Source: Achatina immaculata | Taxonomy: Eukaryota; Mollusca; Gastropoda; Stylommatophora; Achatinidae | Length of the DNA stretch: 64,000 bases | Direction of reading: 5' to 3' | Assembly: GCA_009760885.1 (NCBI GenBank) | Contig: CM019716.1 | Location: 3,477,501-3,541,500, forward strand | Part shown: piece by piece, positions 21,838-33,915 of the stretch | Layout: every line of letters starts with the position of its first letter | Position numbering within the stretch: the first letter of the stretch is position 1 | Position numbers and translations under genes: made by a program | The notes under the pieces: model-generated | The model's database searches: none | What the model saw: only the letters and a program-made list of their open reading frames with translations | Told to the model about the DNA's origin: nothing

Positions 21838-22174
21838 CACATCACTCCTCGCTGTTTAACAAAATAATGTTTATGATACGCGTCAGTTAAACTATCTATC
21901 AAAGTGAAAACGCGCTAGACTATGAACAGAATGACATTACACGATTACAAGTCTACAAACAAGTAATTGGCAAACCGTGCGCTTAGACCGCAGTGTTGTC
22001 AACTGGTAAGCTAGTTGCCCCGAGGACTCACTATAAAGGATAATGTTGCGCGAACATAAAAACTATGAGAACAACTGATGTAAAAGCACACAGTGCTTAA
22101 CCTAGACATTATAAACACTGCTATACGTGAATCGATACTACGTTACTGTCAAGATACTTTTCAAACACCCTGTA

Positions 22175-22985
22175 GTTGTGCTATTGCTTTATTTCTTTCT
22201 CTGTAAACTAACATCACATACTGTTCTGTGTTTATGTCTTAAATGTTACACAATAATAGCTAGAAAGTAATGTAGTTAACATTCAGTATCTCCCAGAGTA
22301 ACAGCCGTTACACTGCAATGAAGACCTTAGTCTAAGTATATCTACTTCTACTTATACACTTCATTCACTTCAAAACCACATATAAAACTATTTATTGCTC
22401 ATGGCGTGACTAATTTTCTTAAATTTGGTTTTTCGCTTAAACAGTTGTCAGTATGTTCTGACAGTTAGAACTTACACGTTATCACAACCAAACGCAATGT
22501 TACAAAGTGAACCTGATTCTGATAATGTTGAACGGAACAAATAGCTACCGGTCAGTTGGCATATATCAGCCTCCTAGCTTTTAAAATACGAAATATTTCT
22601 TTTACCTCTTTGGTACATGATGTATCTACCCCTCTGAACATTATGTATCTCTTCCTTCACAACATGGTCCAGGATTTTGTATAACTCTTGCTTCCTTCTG
22701 TTGAGTGTTTACAATGTCAAAAATATTCCATGGCGACTCAAGAGCACAGCCCATTTTCTAATGATTACTTCCTGTTGTATTTTTTATTAATTAGTTGTGT
22801 CTGTGATTACCCATTATTGTGTGAAAAATACTCCAAAACACAAAAAGGGGGGTGGGGCGCGAAAACATACACATATACACACAAACACTAGTTAATATGT
22901 AGGTGAAGGCAAAGACAAGAACTAAGAGAAAGGTTAAAGTTCATATTCCAGAACACTTGACACATCTACCACTGCTCAGTGATAC
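22175..22985. other. Unannotated DNA
   Basis: No recognised gene or repeat. Confidence 0.5.
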
Positions 22986-22988
22986 AAA

Positions 22989-23690
22989 GTTAAGACATCA
23001 TTTGTTGCCGAAACCCGGAATTGAACCGAGATCTTTAGATTTTTCAATCTAACGCTCTACCATTTGAGCTATTTCGGTCTGTTCTAGATGTCACTCTGAG
23101 AGCACTGACCACGGACAAAGAGACAGGTCAAGGACAAGAGACGGAACTATTAGAAAACTTTTAAAAAGAAAAAAAATCAGTGACTGCCATGGGTAGCTTT
23201 CAAAGACTATGTGAAGTATGTCGCATTATGTGATTACACATTTCTAGTTCTAGCCTTCCGGATCTACACGACTTTCTGCTTACATTTTAGAATCATCATT
23301 TCTGCCAGTTTAAGGTAGCAGAGCACAGTATTGTATACCTTGAAAAAATCGGAAACAAAGCTTGAGAGAAAGAAAAATGACAAGGGAATTACCTGGAACT
23401 TGAACTCCGTACTCCGTATTGCTATTTCAGAATTACCATTTCTGCAGCTTATAACAAGTCCATAAATGTATAATAGTATCATACGTTATTCCATAAGAAA
23501 TAAGTCCATAGGGAACAACGTTTTCTAGGATGGGAAGATAGGGGCGGTAAGAGAAATAAGGAACAGCAGGAGGCATAGGAACCATCTGAGTGAAAAACGT
23601 TTTGGGGAACACTGGGGTTGTAGCCTTGGAAACAAGGGGCCAGTATATCGAGATAGAACCACTGAGCTAAACTTTAGGGGAGCAAAGACG
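22989..23690. repeat. Duplicated ~0.7-kb block, copy 2
   Basis: Same order of segments as 12889-13583. It has ~15 extra bases near 23105 and an 11-base insertion (GTTTAAGGTAG) near 23310. The right end diverges at GGGGAGCAAAGACG, where copy 1 continues into the 36/38-bp array. Confidence 0.85.
23006..23078 (-). pseudogene. tRNA-Phe(GAA)-like pseudogene, copy 2
   Basis: Identical to the sequence at 12905-12977, including the 8-nt anticodon loop and the unpaired first position. The shared defects show that both derive from one already altered ancestor. Confidence 0.75.
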
Positions 23691-24309
23691 CTAATTGTTC
23701 TTCTATTCACTTGCGTACACAGATAAACAAACACAGACTCCGAAAAAAAGAACCATATGCACGGCGAGGAATACTGGATTGAGCAATTTAGGGAGGCTCA
23801 TTCTTTATACCTGTGTGCCGACAGTAAAAAATTTGTTTACTGCTAGGTTCAATAACGATGTTAACATTTTAGAATGTGTTACACATAGCTTTGTGGTCAT
23901 CTCTATGTCAGCTCGCCCTCAAAGCGAACGCTTGGAGATATTTGCTCTCGCTCTCTCTGTCTCCCTTATTCTCGGTATTCTGACTCACGGAATGCTCTTT
24001 GTCAACACAGAAACAGCCTAATGCCCACAGCTAATGGACAGGAAATTAAACCTGGAAAACGGATATTCTTCTATACGCTTGGTCTAGCGCGATTCCCTGG
24101 CAGGAATGTTGTATGTGTAAGGGAGTGAGCACAGCATGGCTGAGCTCAAGGAAAAACCTAGGTGAGCCTGTAATTAATGTTGGCCCACAACAAGAAACAA
24201 ACAGAATTTACTAGTAGGGATCAGTACCAGATTTAGATATAAGCTAAACAAGCTGCAGTTTAGGACCTCGTACATAATATGACGTAAGTTTCCAAGAAAG
24301 GGCCCAAAG
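23691..24309. other. Unannotated DNA
   Basis: The open frame 23695-24021 shows no family resemblance that I recognise. Confidence 0.45.
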
Positions 24310-24530
24310 TTTTATATAACTTAGGGCCTCAGCAAATCTAAATCCAGCAGAGAAGCTTTGGGCCTCATCAAGTCTAAATCCAACACTACAGCTTATGGTC
24401 CCACCAAGTCTAAATCCCACACTACAGCTTAGGGTCCCACCAAGTCTAAATCCCACACTACAGCTTAAGGTCTCATCAAGTCTAAATCCCACACCACACC
24501 TTAGGGTTTCACGAAGTCTAAATTCAATGC
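24310..24530. repeat. 36-bp minisatellite, about six diverged copies
   Basis: Unit CTTAGGGTCCCACCAAGTCT + AAATCCCACACTACAG, with substitutions increasing toward both edges. Confidence 0.9.
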
Positions 24531-24899
24531 TGATAGAGATATCACTGGAATGTTCTATATAATTCAGTTGTTCTTTCATTACCTCAGTAGAAACGCGAAC
24601 ACATTTGTATCATAGTTCACTACCTTGTGTCCAACGGCGTAGTAGGTTTCAGTGACTTGCTTGAAGTTTTGGCATGGATTCCAAAAGAAAATAGTGCCGT
24701 GCTTGACATTCATGTTGGCAAGCAGAACAGTCTCTAACCAGGTGTGCCACGTCAGCACTTACACCTATTCTATGCTTCACCCATACTCAGTCTTCATTTT
24801 GTGAGATGGATGCCCTCCTTCATGATCTCCCTGAGGGCATTGCCTATTCACGGGGATTGTAGTTATTGCAGCTGCACCTACATGTATAAGCAGACTTAA

Positions 24900-25330
24900 A
24901 GTTCTTGGCAGCAACTCAAGTTATGAAGATCTTCACAGCTAATCCAGAGATGAACATCTCCACAACTGCCCCAGTGATGAAGATCATGAAAAATGACCTA
25001 TGACACGAAGATGTTGACATCAAATCCAGTGTTTAAAGTTCCCGACAACTAATCTAATGATGAAGAATTTGACAACTGTTTCAGTGATTATATCTTGGCA
25101 ACTAATCCAGTAATGAAGATATTCACAGCTAACCCACTGATGAAGGCTTTTACTGGCAACTAACCCAGTGATGAAGACTTTTACAAATAAATCAGTAATA
25201 AAGATATCGACAACTGACACATTAATGAAGATCTTGACAACTAACCTGACAATGAAGATATAGTGAATTCACCCACTGAAAAAAGATATTGTCAACTAAC
25301 CCAGTGATACAGATCTTGGCAGCTAGTACA
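24900..25330. repeat. Degenerate ~30-bp tandem repeat
   Basis: Variants of AACCCAGTGATGAAGATCTT + GACAACT recur about 13 times with many changes and uneven spacing. Confidence 0.75.
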
Positions 25331-25489
25331 TCAACTGGATGGAGTGTGGGTTTCACTGACATTCATCACAACCGCAGTAGGGTACACGAAACATGCTCCA
25401 TGAGGACTTGCAACCTGCTGTTTTCAGTTCAAAGACATCAAAACAACTTTGCAGATCATAGGGCAGTAATATTATGCCATGAATAGACA

Positions 25490-26685
25490 ACCTCGAGACT
25501 GGTATCTCTAACTAAAACTAAACTTTTGTGAAAACTTTTTTTTCAATTTTACTTTCTTAAGTGAAAAAAAGAGAATTAAAAATATTAACTAAAAAGAGAA
25601 TTTAAAACAAATTAACCCCATAATTAAAATACAAGCAGTTAAAACTCTTAGTATTAAGTTCAAACAATTTGAACATGACAAAAAAAATAATTAAATAAAA
25701 AACGGCATCTTCCGTTTTTGTCAGCAACTATTATATGCCAAGATGCGGAGTTTTCAGTCTTTGGTCCAGAATTAAAGACTGAAACTCTTCTGTGTGCAGA
25801 TGACGTGGCTGCCACGTAAGAAAAGTTGGTGTAAAGTTGGTGTAAAGTTGATGTAAAACGTTTTCTTGATTTAGAATATAAAATATGTATGTCCGTAAAA
25901 ATGTCCTCCTAAAGACAGAGCACTTTTAGATGATATCTTCCCGTACGTATGTACTGTATTATCTTCCTGATTTCCGATGTATTTTCTGCAATAACGAAGC
26001 CACCCAGATCACAGCAAAGCGACAGTTGAGATCTTGATGAATATTGTGTACAGAAATGGTATGATGTATTTTAAAAAGTAAATAAATAAAAATACGTTAC
26101 GAAACTGCAGTGCTGAGGTCTATGAAAATCTCTGGCACAAGGAGGAAGTATGAGTATATAGGTTATGGGGCCATAATATGTTATCTCTTATCCTGCAAAG
26201 ATCAATGATCCAGGTCAATTTTTAGCGGAAAAAGGAAGCGTGAAGACACAAGGAAATATGGACAGACAAAAAAAAAAAAAACTCACGACAAATGGAAAAA
26301 AAGATAGAATAAAACAGAACTCCACAAGACAGACACAAGGGGCGAGATTCAGCAAACATCAGTTAGAAATTTCGCGATCGGTCGATGAGACAATGAGACA
26401 TCTTCAGTACAGTTCTTGCTAGCTTTCTTATTCGTAAGCACTTATAATTGGCCTGAGAACTACAGTATCACTTCCTAATTGAAAAGATGCCACAGTTATA
26501 AAAAAAACTCGAGCTATCTGTAGTGATGACACGGATATGAAACCTGCTTATCATTCAAGGATAAGATATGGTATTCAAGTAGGCAAATGTCTGTTGTTTG
26601 TGATGGCTTCCAAGCTAGTTCTTTCAGCATTGATTTTGGTAGTATCTGAGTGACAACCTCAGTCACAAGGACATTCAATGGTTGT
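25490..26685. other. AT-rich DNA without recognised features
   Basis: No gene, tRNA or repeat family seen. A small repetition GTTGGTGTAAA occurs at 25826-25850. Confidence 0.5.
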
Positions 26686-26687
26686 TT

Positions 26688-26745
26688 TCTTTGCATGAGC
26701 AGCGAAGTGGTTAGTGCATAGGGAGTAGATAAGCTCACAGTTATT
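26688..26745 (+). mobile_element. Possible SINE head
   Basis: GCATGAGCAGCGAAGTGGTTAG resembles the A-box region of the SINE heads at 7415 and 10795; no B box is visible. Confidence 0.35.
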
Positions 26746-26799
26746 ATCTGGATGGTTGGCAGCCCTAAGAGTAGGAATAATGGGTCAGTTACCGATCAG

Positions 26800-27690
26800 T
26801 GTTCAGAAGTGCGCAACTGTGAGAAAAAAATCGGCTTACTGGCCCAGTATATAAAGATAACATGACAGAATTTTAATATGTCAGGATTTGTACGCTGAGC
26901 GGATCGAGGGAGGATGTCGTTCGAGAGCGCATGAGAGTGTATTTCGTCTGTGGATAAACATGTAAGCGTTAGGTTAATAGTGGGGTTCATATTTCTGTCA
27001 TGTGGACGAGTGCAAGGCTGCGCTGTCGACTCCTCTGAAGCATCCCGACCCGCTAATATATGATTAGGATAACTGAAGGGTAGATGAATAATGATAATTC
27101 TAATATAACATATTTGTCTTTGTAAGGTTTATAGGTTTTTAGTAATGTGCAATGATGGCCCATGTGTACACATAAATACGTATTGCTGAATTTTATGAAC
27201 ATGTATGTTTCAACAATTATTGCCAGTTAGTTACTTATAATACATACGATAATCATTTAATGATGAAGATTAATGATTTTGCAGGAGACGATTATTGTCA
27301 GACCAAACTAACTTACGTATGTAAGATGTTATGTACAAGGGGTTACACTGATTCTTTAGAAGTTCCACTATCGATGAAGATAATCTAGAAAGCTGAATAT
27401 TTAAGGAAATCATTTTATGACTATGCTGTGAAAAATATAAGCTGATGAATAACATATAAATTGATTATTTATTTGTTGATTTTGCTAACTGTATAAACTG
27501 ATAAATAACAATATACGTTCCTGATTATTTTAAGAAAAATTGTTTAACTCTGTTTCTTATTATTTGTGTATTATGTCGATGTGTAGTTGTGTAACACCTT
27601 CCAATCTTACCATAACAAATGAGAACAATACATAACTTCATATAAACTACAGAAAATTATCCCCATCAAAAAATAAATTATTACTACAAG
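26800..27690. other. AT-rich DNA
   Basis: No recognised feature. Confidence 0.5.
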
Positions 27691-27699
27691 TGCACCAGT

Positions 27700-27925
27700 A
27701 TCTGACAGCGGGGTCGGGGGGTCAAGTATGACCCGAGGCGTCCCAGTCAGTCAGCTGTAGAAAAGGGTCACCCAGCTCCTCCAGGGAATAGAGAAGGACA
27801 GGCAACCATACATTATACTGATTATATCACCCTCTAGTATTATCAACAGGTCAAGGAAAATATGGCACTAACTCCGTATACCACATATACCTCTATGGCA
27901 TGACTTATCTTTCTTTATGTGTGTT
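27700..27925 (+). mobile_element. SINE copy, diverged
   Basis: It shares GGCGTCCCAGTCAGTCAGCTGTAG-type, ATATCACCCTCTAGT, CAGGTCAAGGAAAATATGG and ACCTCTATGGCATGAC blocks with the SINE at 10795. The tRNA-like head is largely lost. Confidence 0.7.
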
Positions 27926-28164
27926 TTAAAGCCTCATCTCTTTATGATTCCTTCTGTCTTCAAGTTTGGCCCTCGTTTCTTCCTTAACTAACGCAGAACT
28001 TGCACCCAGAATCTCCTCCTGTATGACAAATATTTCAATAGTGTTTTTTTGTTTTTTTTTAACCAGTCATTTGGCTGAAGGTAAAATCTATTAAGGATAA
28101 CTTACAAATAGCAATGTCTTTCAGTTCTGGCCTTTACTGTAGCCAAAATCATCGTATCATATTT

Positions 28165-28480
28165 GGCGCGGAGTGAAGGCCCTCTCCGATCTAGGGGTCA
28201 CCAACCCATACGCGTTAGGGTTGCTGAATCATAACTAAGATCCCTTCCCAGCTCGTCCTCCATGGTACCCCCATTAATATGGGACAGGGGTTGCTAAAAG
28301 TCCCCAAGGTGGTGGAGTATACTAAAGAAGTATCGCACACTCCTTGCTTTATAGCTACACTCGGGAACTGAAAAGATTTGCCGCTGTAACCCACTCACGC
28401 TGACCTTCATGATGCTGGCAGTAGCAGGGAGAAAGAACAAGAAGAACATGTTTGCTGACTATGTGATTCTTGTCCGTCCT
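28165..28480 (+). repeat. Interspersed repeat R, copy
   Basis: Recurring blocks are GCGTTAGGGTTG, GGGACAGGGGTTG, CCCCAAGGTGGTGGAGT, AAAGAAGTATCGCACAC and TGTAACCCACTCA. They match 36175 and, reversed, 42440. The element is non-coding as far as I can tell and of unknown class. Confidence 0.65.
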
Positions 28481-28583
28481 CACGTTACGCCTTCATGGCA
28501 TCGGCTGCATGATGCTGGCAGTAGCAGGGAGAGAGAACAAGAAGAACATGTTTGCTTGACTATGTGATTCTTGTCCGTCCTTG
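28409..28583. repeat. ~102-bp direct duplication
   Basis: CATGATGCTGGCAGTAGCAG ... TATGTGATTCTTGTCCGTCC occurs twice about 101 bp apart with only small differences. Confidence 0.9.
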
Positions 28584-29675
28584 TTGAAGTCCCGGCCATC
28601 TTGTTCAGACAGACTGCCAGGTCGTGTTCTCACGTGGCAAGCTGTTAATAATGATACCAGCAATGAAAGAAAACGACAGGCTCGACGATGACGATGAAAA
28701 AAAAAAAGAAAAAATATATAATCCCACACTATAAAGATGAACATGTAAATCCAGTCTGCCCATTGGCACTGCAATGAAATTCATAATCCTTCCTAATTCA
28801 CAGCTGACGATGTTAAGAGATGCAGGTAAGATCTCTCAATACCACAGAAACAAGTAACTCACGTCTCGATCAATCTTAACTGTCACCTCGATGATGAAGT
28901 GTAATCCTGGAGCAATACATCTCAATTTCTCTTACTCCTTCCTTTTATCCCTGTTTCCTCTTTTTCACCTCACAGAAAACAATCCAAGGAAATGAAGGAG
29001 ATGAGTACTGTAGAGTGGAATATGTAAAACCGGACAAAAGGGAATATTTTCTAAGAGAAGTAATCCTTTGAGGATTTCCATCAGAATTAGATTTTATGCT
29101 ACAATAGGGCAATATCCTTCATCTCCCTCGTCTGTCAAGCAGCAAGAAGGGAGATCTTTTCCACGTTTGAAAAAAACACTGATCTCTGTACTCTGAGCGA
29201 TACATTAGACTGGCTTATATGTTGAGCGATCATAAATGTTATTGGAATCTGAGATTGGCATGAGGCTCTCGAATCAACTTTCACGAAAATCCACAATACT
29301 TGATGGCGTAGAGCCATCTGCTGCGGGTATAATAAGAGACAGATGAACTGTGGTCTGCGGCACAACTGGTTCTAACAGAACAGATATGATCAGAGCTGCA
29401 TGCTGCAGCAACAAATAAAACACAAACAACGGCCCTTAGCTTGCATAGATCCTCTTGGTTAGGACGTCAGGCAAGAAATGTATATTTTATATACGGTTAT
29501 AATTAATCTAAATAGATGTACAGTAACGAATGGAGCTCGGGAGTAGTCGAATTCAGGGCTGTATTATTCGCTTGAAAAGGTAATATGCTGAAGAAAACGC
29601 AATTCCCAGTCTGATTGATACAGCGGCTCACCAAACAACAGATGAATGCTTGGGTCTGGATTAGTAAACAAAAAC
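28584..29675. other. Unannotated DNA
   Basis: No gene or repeat family recognised. Confidence 0.5.
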
Positions 29676-29690
29676 AGGTGATCAAGACCC

Positions 29691-30825
29691 ACTGCCTACG
29701 AGATTCTTCGCCTGCCGTGCGTGGGGTGAAATTCCTCCCCGGCCAATGAAGAAAATGCGAAAAGGGTTGCCGAGCGGCGCCACTGTGAAAAGGTGATGGA
29801 AAAGATAAAGTGAAGATTAATCGGCATGTCCAGTAGTCTCGCGACGAGAGCTACTCATACCACGGCACCTCTGCTCTAGAGGCCGGCCACATCCGATATG
29901 CACCCATACTAATGAAATATGCCTAAACCGGCTTAACCCAGGGGAGAAACTTGATGACTACTCATGTCATGGTACCTCTGCTCTAGAGGTAGAAAAAGTC
30001 TCCTAAATGGGTCAATGCTGGGAGGGCAGCAGCCACGACCACAAAACGCTGAAGTCGGAGACACTGGACCAGTGCAGTCTAGATGGACAACCACCTCTCA
30101 CCCAACAGGGATATATGCATATCCTAATCACGCTGAGGTTTTCCAGTGAGAAAGTCCAACGCTGGACTAGATGTGCAACCACCTCTCATCCGACGGGGAT
30201 ATACGGATATCCAAAACACGTCGAGGTTTTCCGTTGAGAAAGTCCAACTATAGGCTGGATGGGCTGCCACCTCTCACCCGGAGGGGATTATACTGATATC
30301 CAAAACTCGTCGAGATTTTCCGGTGAGAAAGTAGATTAAACTGGTGCAATGAAAACCACAGTGTCACGCAATCTCGCTTCTGTGACCCATAGAGAATACA
30401 GGCCCAAGCCCCGCGATACTCTGAACCTCATGTGGTCCCCTCTGGGATCTCTTGCGGCCTTCACGCGGACCACAGGACCAATCAAGGACCATCATCATCA
30501 TCATCACGTGCCGTGCCGACTGCCGTTGGCTGTTATGCTTCTCCAGAGTATCCGATCCTTCATGCAGGCCATCAGTTCAGTTGGTGATCTCCTCTCACAC
30601 CTTCCTGTCAGACTGTCCAGTATCATTTCTCTTGGTCTTTCTCTTGATCTTCTTCCTTCTATTTTTCCTGTTGTTATAATATTTTCAATGCCCCCTCTTC
30701 TCATTGTATGTCCTATGAAAGTACATTGTCTCTCTCTTATCTTTTTCAGACAAATGAAGGACCACAGGAGTAAATTTAGTAGGATCACGGGGCGATCTTG
30801 GTGGCAGAACCGAATGAAGAAGAAC
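29691..30825 (+). mobile_element. Modular (GAA)n-tailed repeat, long copy with target duplication
   Basis: It starts at ACTGCCTACGAGATTCTTCG, matching position ~84 of copy 1. It contains A modules (TCTGCTCTAGAGGCCGGCCA), three B modules (about 30090-30330) and the common 3' part. It ends AACCGAATGAAGAAG. AGGTGATCAAGACCC (29676-29690) and AAGTGATTAAGACCC (30826-30840) are 13/15 identical and form the target-site duplication. Without the nested LINE piece at 30491-30756 the element is about 0.87 kb. No ORF of its own is supported. Confidence 0.85.
30491..30756 (-). pseudogene. LINE (ATA/GAT-tail family) 3' end nested in modular repeat
   Basis: The reverse strand reads RERQCTFIGHTMRRGGIEN, TTGKIEGRRSRERPREMIL and DRILWRSITANGSRHGT then a stop, a classic LINE ORF2 end. 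A (GAT)n tail lies at the low-coordinate side. AAGGACCA (30484-30491 and 30757-30764) is the target-site duplication. This LINE inserted after the host repeat was in place. The frame is intact over about 90 codons, so the insertion may be fairly young. Confidence 0.85.
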
Positions 30826-30964
30826 AAGTGATTAAGACCCGTTTCCTTCCCTTTGATAGCACATCACGCTCCAGCCGAGCGAATACGGATCGAACTGAGA
30901 AGACAGATCTGGGCCTAAAAATAAACCAAGCCTAAGTTGTATGTGCCGAATCGAAAGAGCTAAT

Positions 30965-32473
30965 CTCTCTCTCTCTCTGAACCTTAAGTGCCCAGGGCAC
31001 ACACATGGGGCTTCCGGAAGGGTTTTCCACAAGTGCCATTTTGCCTTTTTTCTGCTCTTGCCTAGGTGAGCCCTCTATTGCTCAACATCCTCTCTGTTGT
31101 TCTTCTCCATGTCTCTTTTGGTCTACCTTTACTTCTGTTCCCCTGTGGTGTCCATCTTAGTGCTATTTTTGGTAGTGGGTTGTCAGTCATTCGGAGCATA
31201 TGTCCCAACCATCGCCAGCGTCTTTTCTCAATAATTGCTGTCAATGGCTTCATCTGCATTTCTGCCAACAAGATATTTCTTATGGTGTTTGGCCAAAATA
31301 TTTTTCTAATTCTTCTTAAACATTTAGTCTGGAAAGAATTCAACTTGTTTTCTATGGTTTTGGTGATTTTCCAGCATTCATTTCCATAGAGTAGTACACT
31401 TAGAACATGACTCTTAAATATCCTGATTTTCGTTTTCATGTTTAGTTTTTTTTTTTTATTTCCATATGGTCTGTAGCATTTCAAAAGCATGGTTTGCTCT
31501 AGTAAGTCTGCTGTTGATGTCCTCTGTGCTGTTTCCATTTTTTACTACTCTACTGCCAAGATATACAAATTCGTTGACCTTCTCCACTAACTTGCTATCT
31601 ACTCTGAGTACATTTCTGTTGTTCACATTTTGCTTCATTAACTTTGTCTTTCCTACGTTGATCTTTAATCCTATGTTTGCAATCTGAGTTAGCTTGTTTA
31701 TTTTATCTTGCATTTCTTTGTGGCTGCTTGATAGTAGACAAATGTCGTCCGCAAAGTCAAGGTCTTCCAGAACTGTGTCAAGGGTCCATTGTAATCCTCT
31801 GCGTTTGTCTGATGTTGCCTCCTTCATTAACCAGTCTACTGCCAAGATAAACAATGTTGGTGATAGTACTCATCTCTGCTTCACTCCTGTTTGCATCTTA
31901 AAACTGCTGGAGGTATGTTCTCTACATATCACTTTGCCCTGAAAACCCTCGCCTTGATTACATTCACTATCTTATGAGGGAGGCCATGTCATCTTAGGAT
32001 TTTTCATAGTGCATCTCTGATGACACTGTCAAAGGCTTTCTCAAAATCTATAAACAATCCATATGTTGTGCTATGCCACTCATTTACCTGTTCTAATATT
32101 TGTCTAAGTACAAATATGTGGTCTATGCATGATCTTCCTTTCCTAAATCCTGCCTGCTCTTTCTGAAGTTTTCCATCAAGTGCTGGTACAATTCTGTTGG
32201 TGATTATTCTGCAAGATACTTTACTAGTGAGTGGCCTCTCCAGTTCCCGCAATCTCTGAGGTCACCCTTCTTTGGTAGTTTTACTATAAGGCCAGTTTCC
32301 CGCTGCTCTGTAGCTTTTCTAGATCCCAGATTTGTTGTAGCATCGGGCAGAGTTGTTTTGGTGTTTCTGTTTCTTCTGCTTTCAACATCTCAGCAGTCAC
32401 TTCATCTTCACCTAGCGCACTGTCTAATTTTAGCTTCTTTATTGCCTCCTCTACTTCACTTATTGTTATTGGT
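30965..32473 (-). pseudogene. LINE (GA-tail, RTE-like), RT domain to 3' end
   Basis: The longest LINE fragment here. Reading from 32473 downward: ITISEVEEAIKKLKLDSALG, EEDEV-type block, LQKEQAGFRKGRSCIDHIF, TYGLFIDFEKAFDSV (RT motif A region), LDFADDICLLSSSHKEMQD (FADD box), VNEFVYLGSRVVKNGNST, SVLLYGNECWKITKTIENKL, RWRWLGHMLRMTDNPLPK and GRPKETWRRTTERMLSNRG. Frameshifts and stops divide the reading frame; part of the RT between motifs A and the FADD box is missing. The tail is (GA)n. GAAAGAGCTAAT (30953-30964) and GAAAGACCTAAT (32474-32485) match at 11 of 12 positions. The endonuclease domain is absent owing to 5' truncation. Confidence 0.9.
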
Positions 32474-32485
32474 GAAAGACCTAAT

Positions 32486-33700
32486 ATAGCAGCTTAAAAC
32501 AGCCACATCTCCCCTCTTTCTCCTTATTAGGGAAAATTCACAAGAAGAAGAAGAGCAACAACAAAAATAAGATGATGAAAACCTGGCGATCCATTTGATC
32601 CAGGCATAGAAATATCGAGTCTAGTGCCAATTTTCGATGATATAGCATAGATGATAAGCCTTCGATTTAACGGATGCCTGTATAGCGGATTTCGGATTTA
32701 ATGAACTGGACAAATATTTTTTAAAAATCTTAACCACTGCGCCTTGAGCATTTCATATCGCAGTTGTTTTTGGTAGCACGTAGTTGACTTGCTTTGTTTC
32801 TGTCTCAATCTGTCTCAACCTGTCGTGCGGTCAGGTGTATACAGAGTGTTTCTGTCTCTGTCTCAAGCTGCCATACAGATTGTTTCTGTCTCTGTCTGTC
32901 TCAAGCTGTCGTGCGGTCATGCTGTATGCAGAGTATTTTTGTCTCAGGGTGTCTTGTAGTCAAGCCTCTATGAATTCTATACTGTAACTTTCTTTAAATA
33001 ATTTTGAAAATAATACTAAATAATTCTGAACATAATTCAAAATCCTCACGCTCTTCCTCACCTCACCCCCCCCCCCCCCCCCCCACAATTCCACAGGTAA
33101 TATAAACAGACTTGGCATTAACGACCAGCCTTTCTCTTCTATTTCTCCATTAAATCGAGGATGTAATGTACATATTGCCCAGTATAAGAATATGTATTTA
33201 ATATAAAGTATTGTTTAGCAGCTTACGATTATGTACTCAATCATAAAAGTATAGTTTAGAAGCATAAGAATAATAAAACACTGGCATAATTAAAAGTAAA
33301 ATATTCCACAAGAAGCTGTGACACTCAAAACAGAAACGTGCAGTTATATAATTGCCTATGTGTATGAATCTCAGTATATCTATTTAAAAGCATGAGTATT
33401 TTAAAAATTAATAAGTGTGTTTTATACATATATGCACATAAATATTCCATAATTAATTTTATGGTCAGAAAAAAAATAAACATGTGAATACTCTAATTTT
33501 GTCTTGAAAAATGGGAAATTAATATCTAGCAGTGTCTAGCAGGACTAATGGTACTTGTAATCTTTTTCAACATTTACAAGCAAACCTGTCACGTGTATTA
33601 CGCGAATGCACGTAGATGATTCACACAGAAAAATCATTCATCTTTACGTAATGTAACTCAGTCTCACATAATCCACGCCTCGTGTGTTCCTCGTTCTGTT
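32486..33700. other. Unannotated DNA with simple sequence
   Basis: No gene seen. A degenerate ~60-bp repetition of TTTCTGTCTCTGTCTCAAGC lies at 32797-32960 and a C run at 33066-33085. Confidence 0.5.
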
Positions 33701-33714
33701 TGTCTTATCTGATG

Positions 33715-33915
33715 TCTTAGGCACCTTAACAGATCTAATGGCTGCGGAAAAGAGACAGCAGCACATATCCTCCAGAAATGCCAGATACATAACCTACTCG
33801 GGTAAAGCAACTGGCCAGACCTCACCCCTCTGTAGTGCAGGAGGAGCTGGACGGCAACGAGAGACGAACTGACGCGTATGTGAGACGACACCCGAGCGGA
33901 AGAAGACAAACAAGA
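33715..33915 (+). pseudogene. LINE (GAA-tail family) C-terminal fragment
   Basis: The + strand reads CGKETAAHILQKCQIHNLLG, a stop, then SNWPDLTPL. This keeps the H-x4-C half of the zinc-knuckle-like motif. The end is GAGCGGAAGAAGAC, a very short GAA tail. Three stops interrupt it. Confidence 0.65.

Larger units (their letters stand above)
19979..22172. mobile_element. Mariner-like inverted-repeat pair enclosing nested elements
   Basis: The left end CAAGGGTGTTCGAAAAGTTT (19979 on) is complementary to the right end AAACACCCTG (reading CAGGGTGTTTGAAAAGTATC in reverse). Similarity extends imperfectly for ~60 bp. Both ends are flanked by TA (19977-19978, 22173-22174), the Tc1/mariner target duplication. 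Removing the LINE insertion leaves about 1.2 kb, a normal mariner length. However, the remaining interior includes a hAT remnant and I see no mariner transposase. Confidence 0.65.

Noticed and set aside
12905..23078. Two functional tRNA-Phe genes
   Set aside because: Both have an 8-nt anticodon loop, a shortened variable region and an unpaired first position, and lie inside a duplicated repeat.
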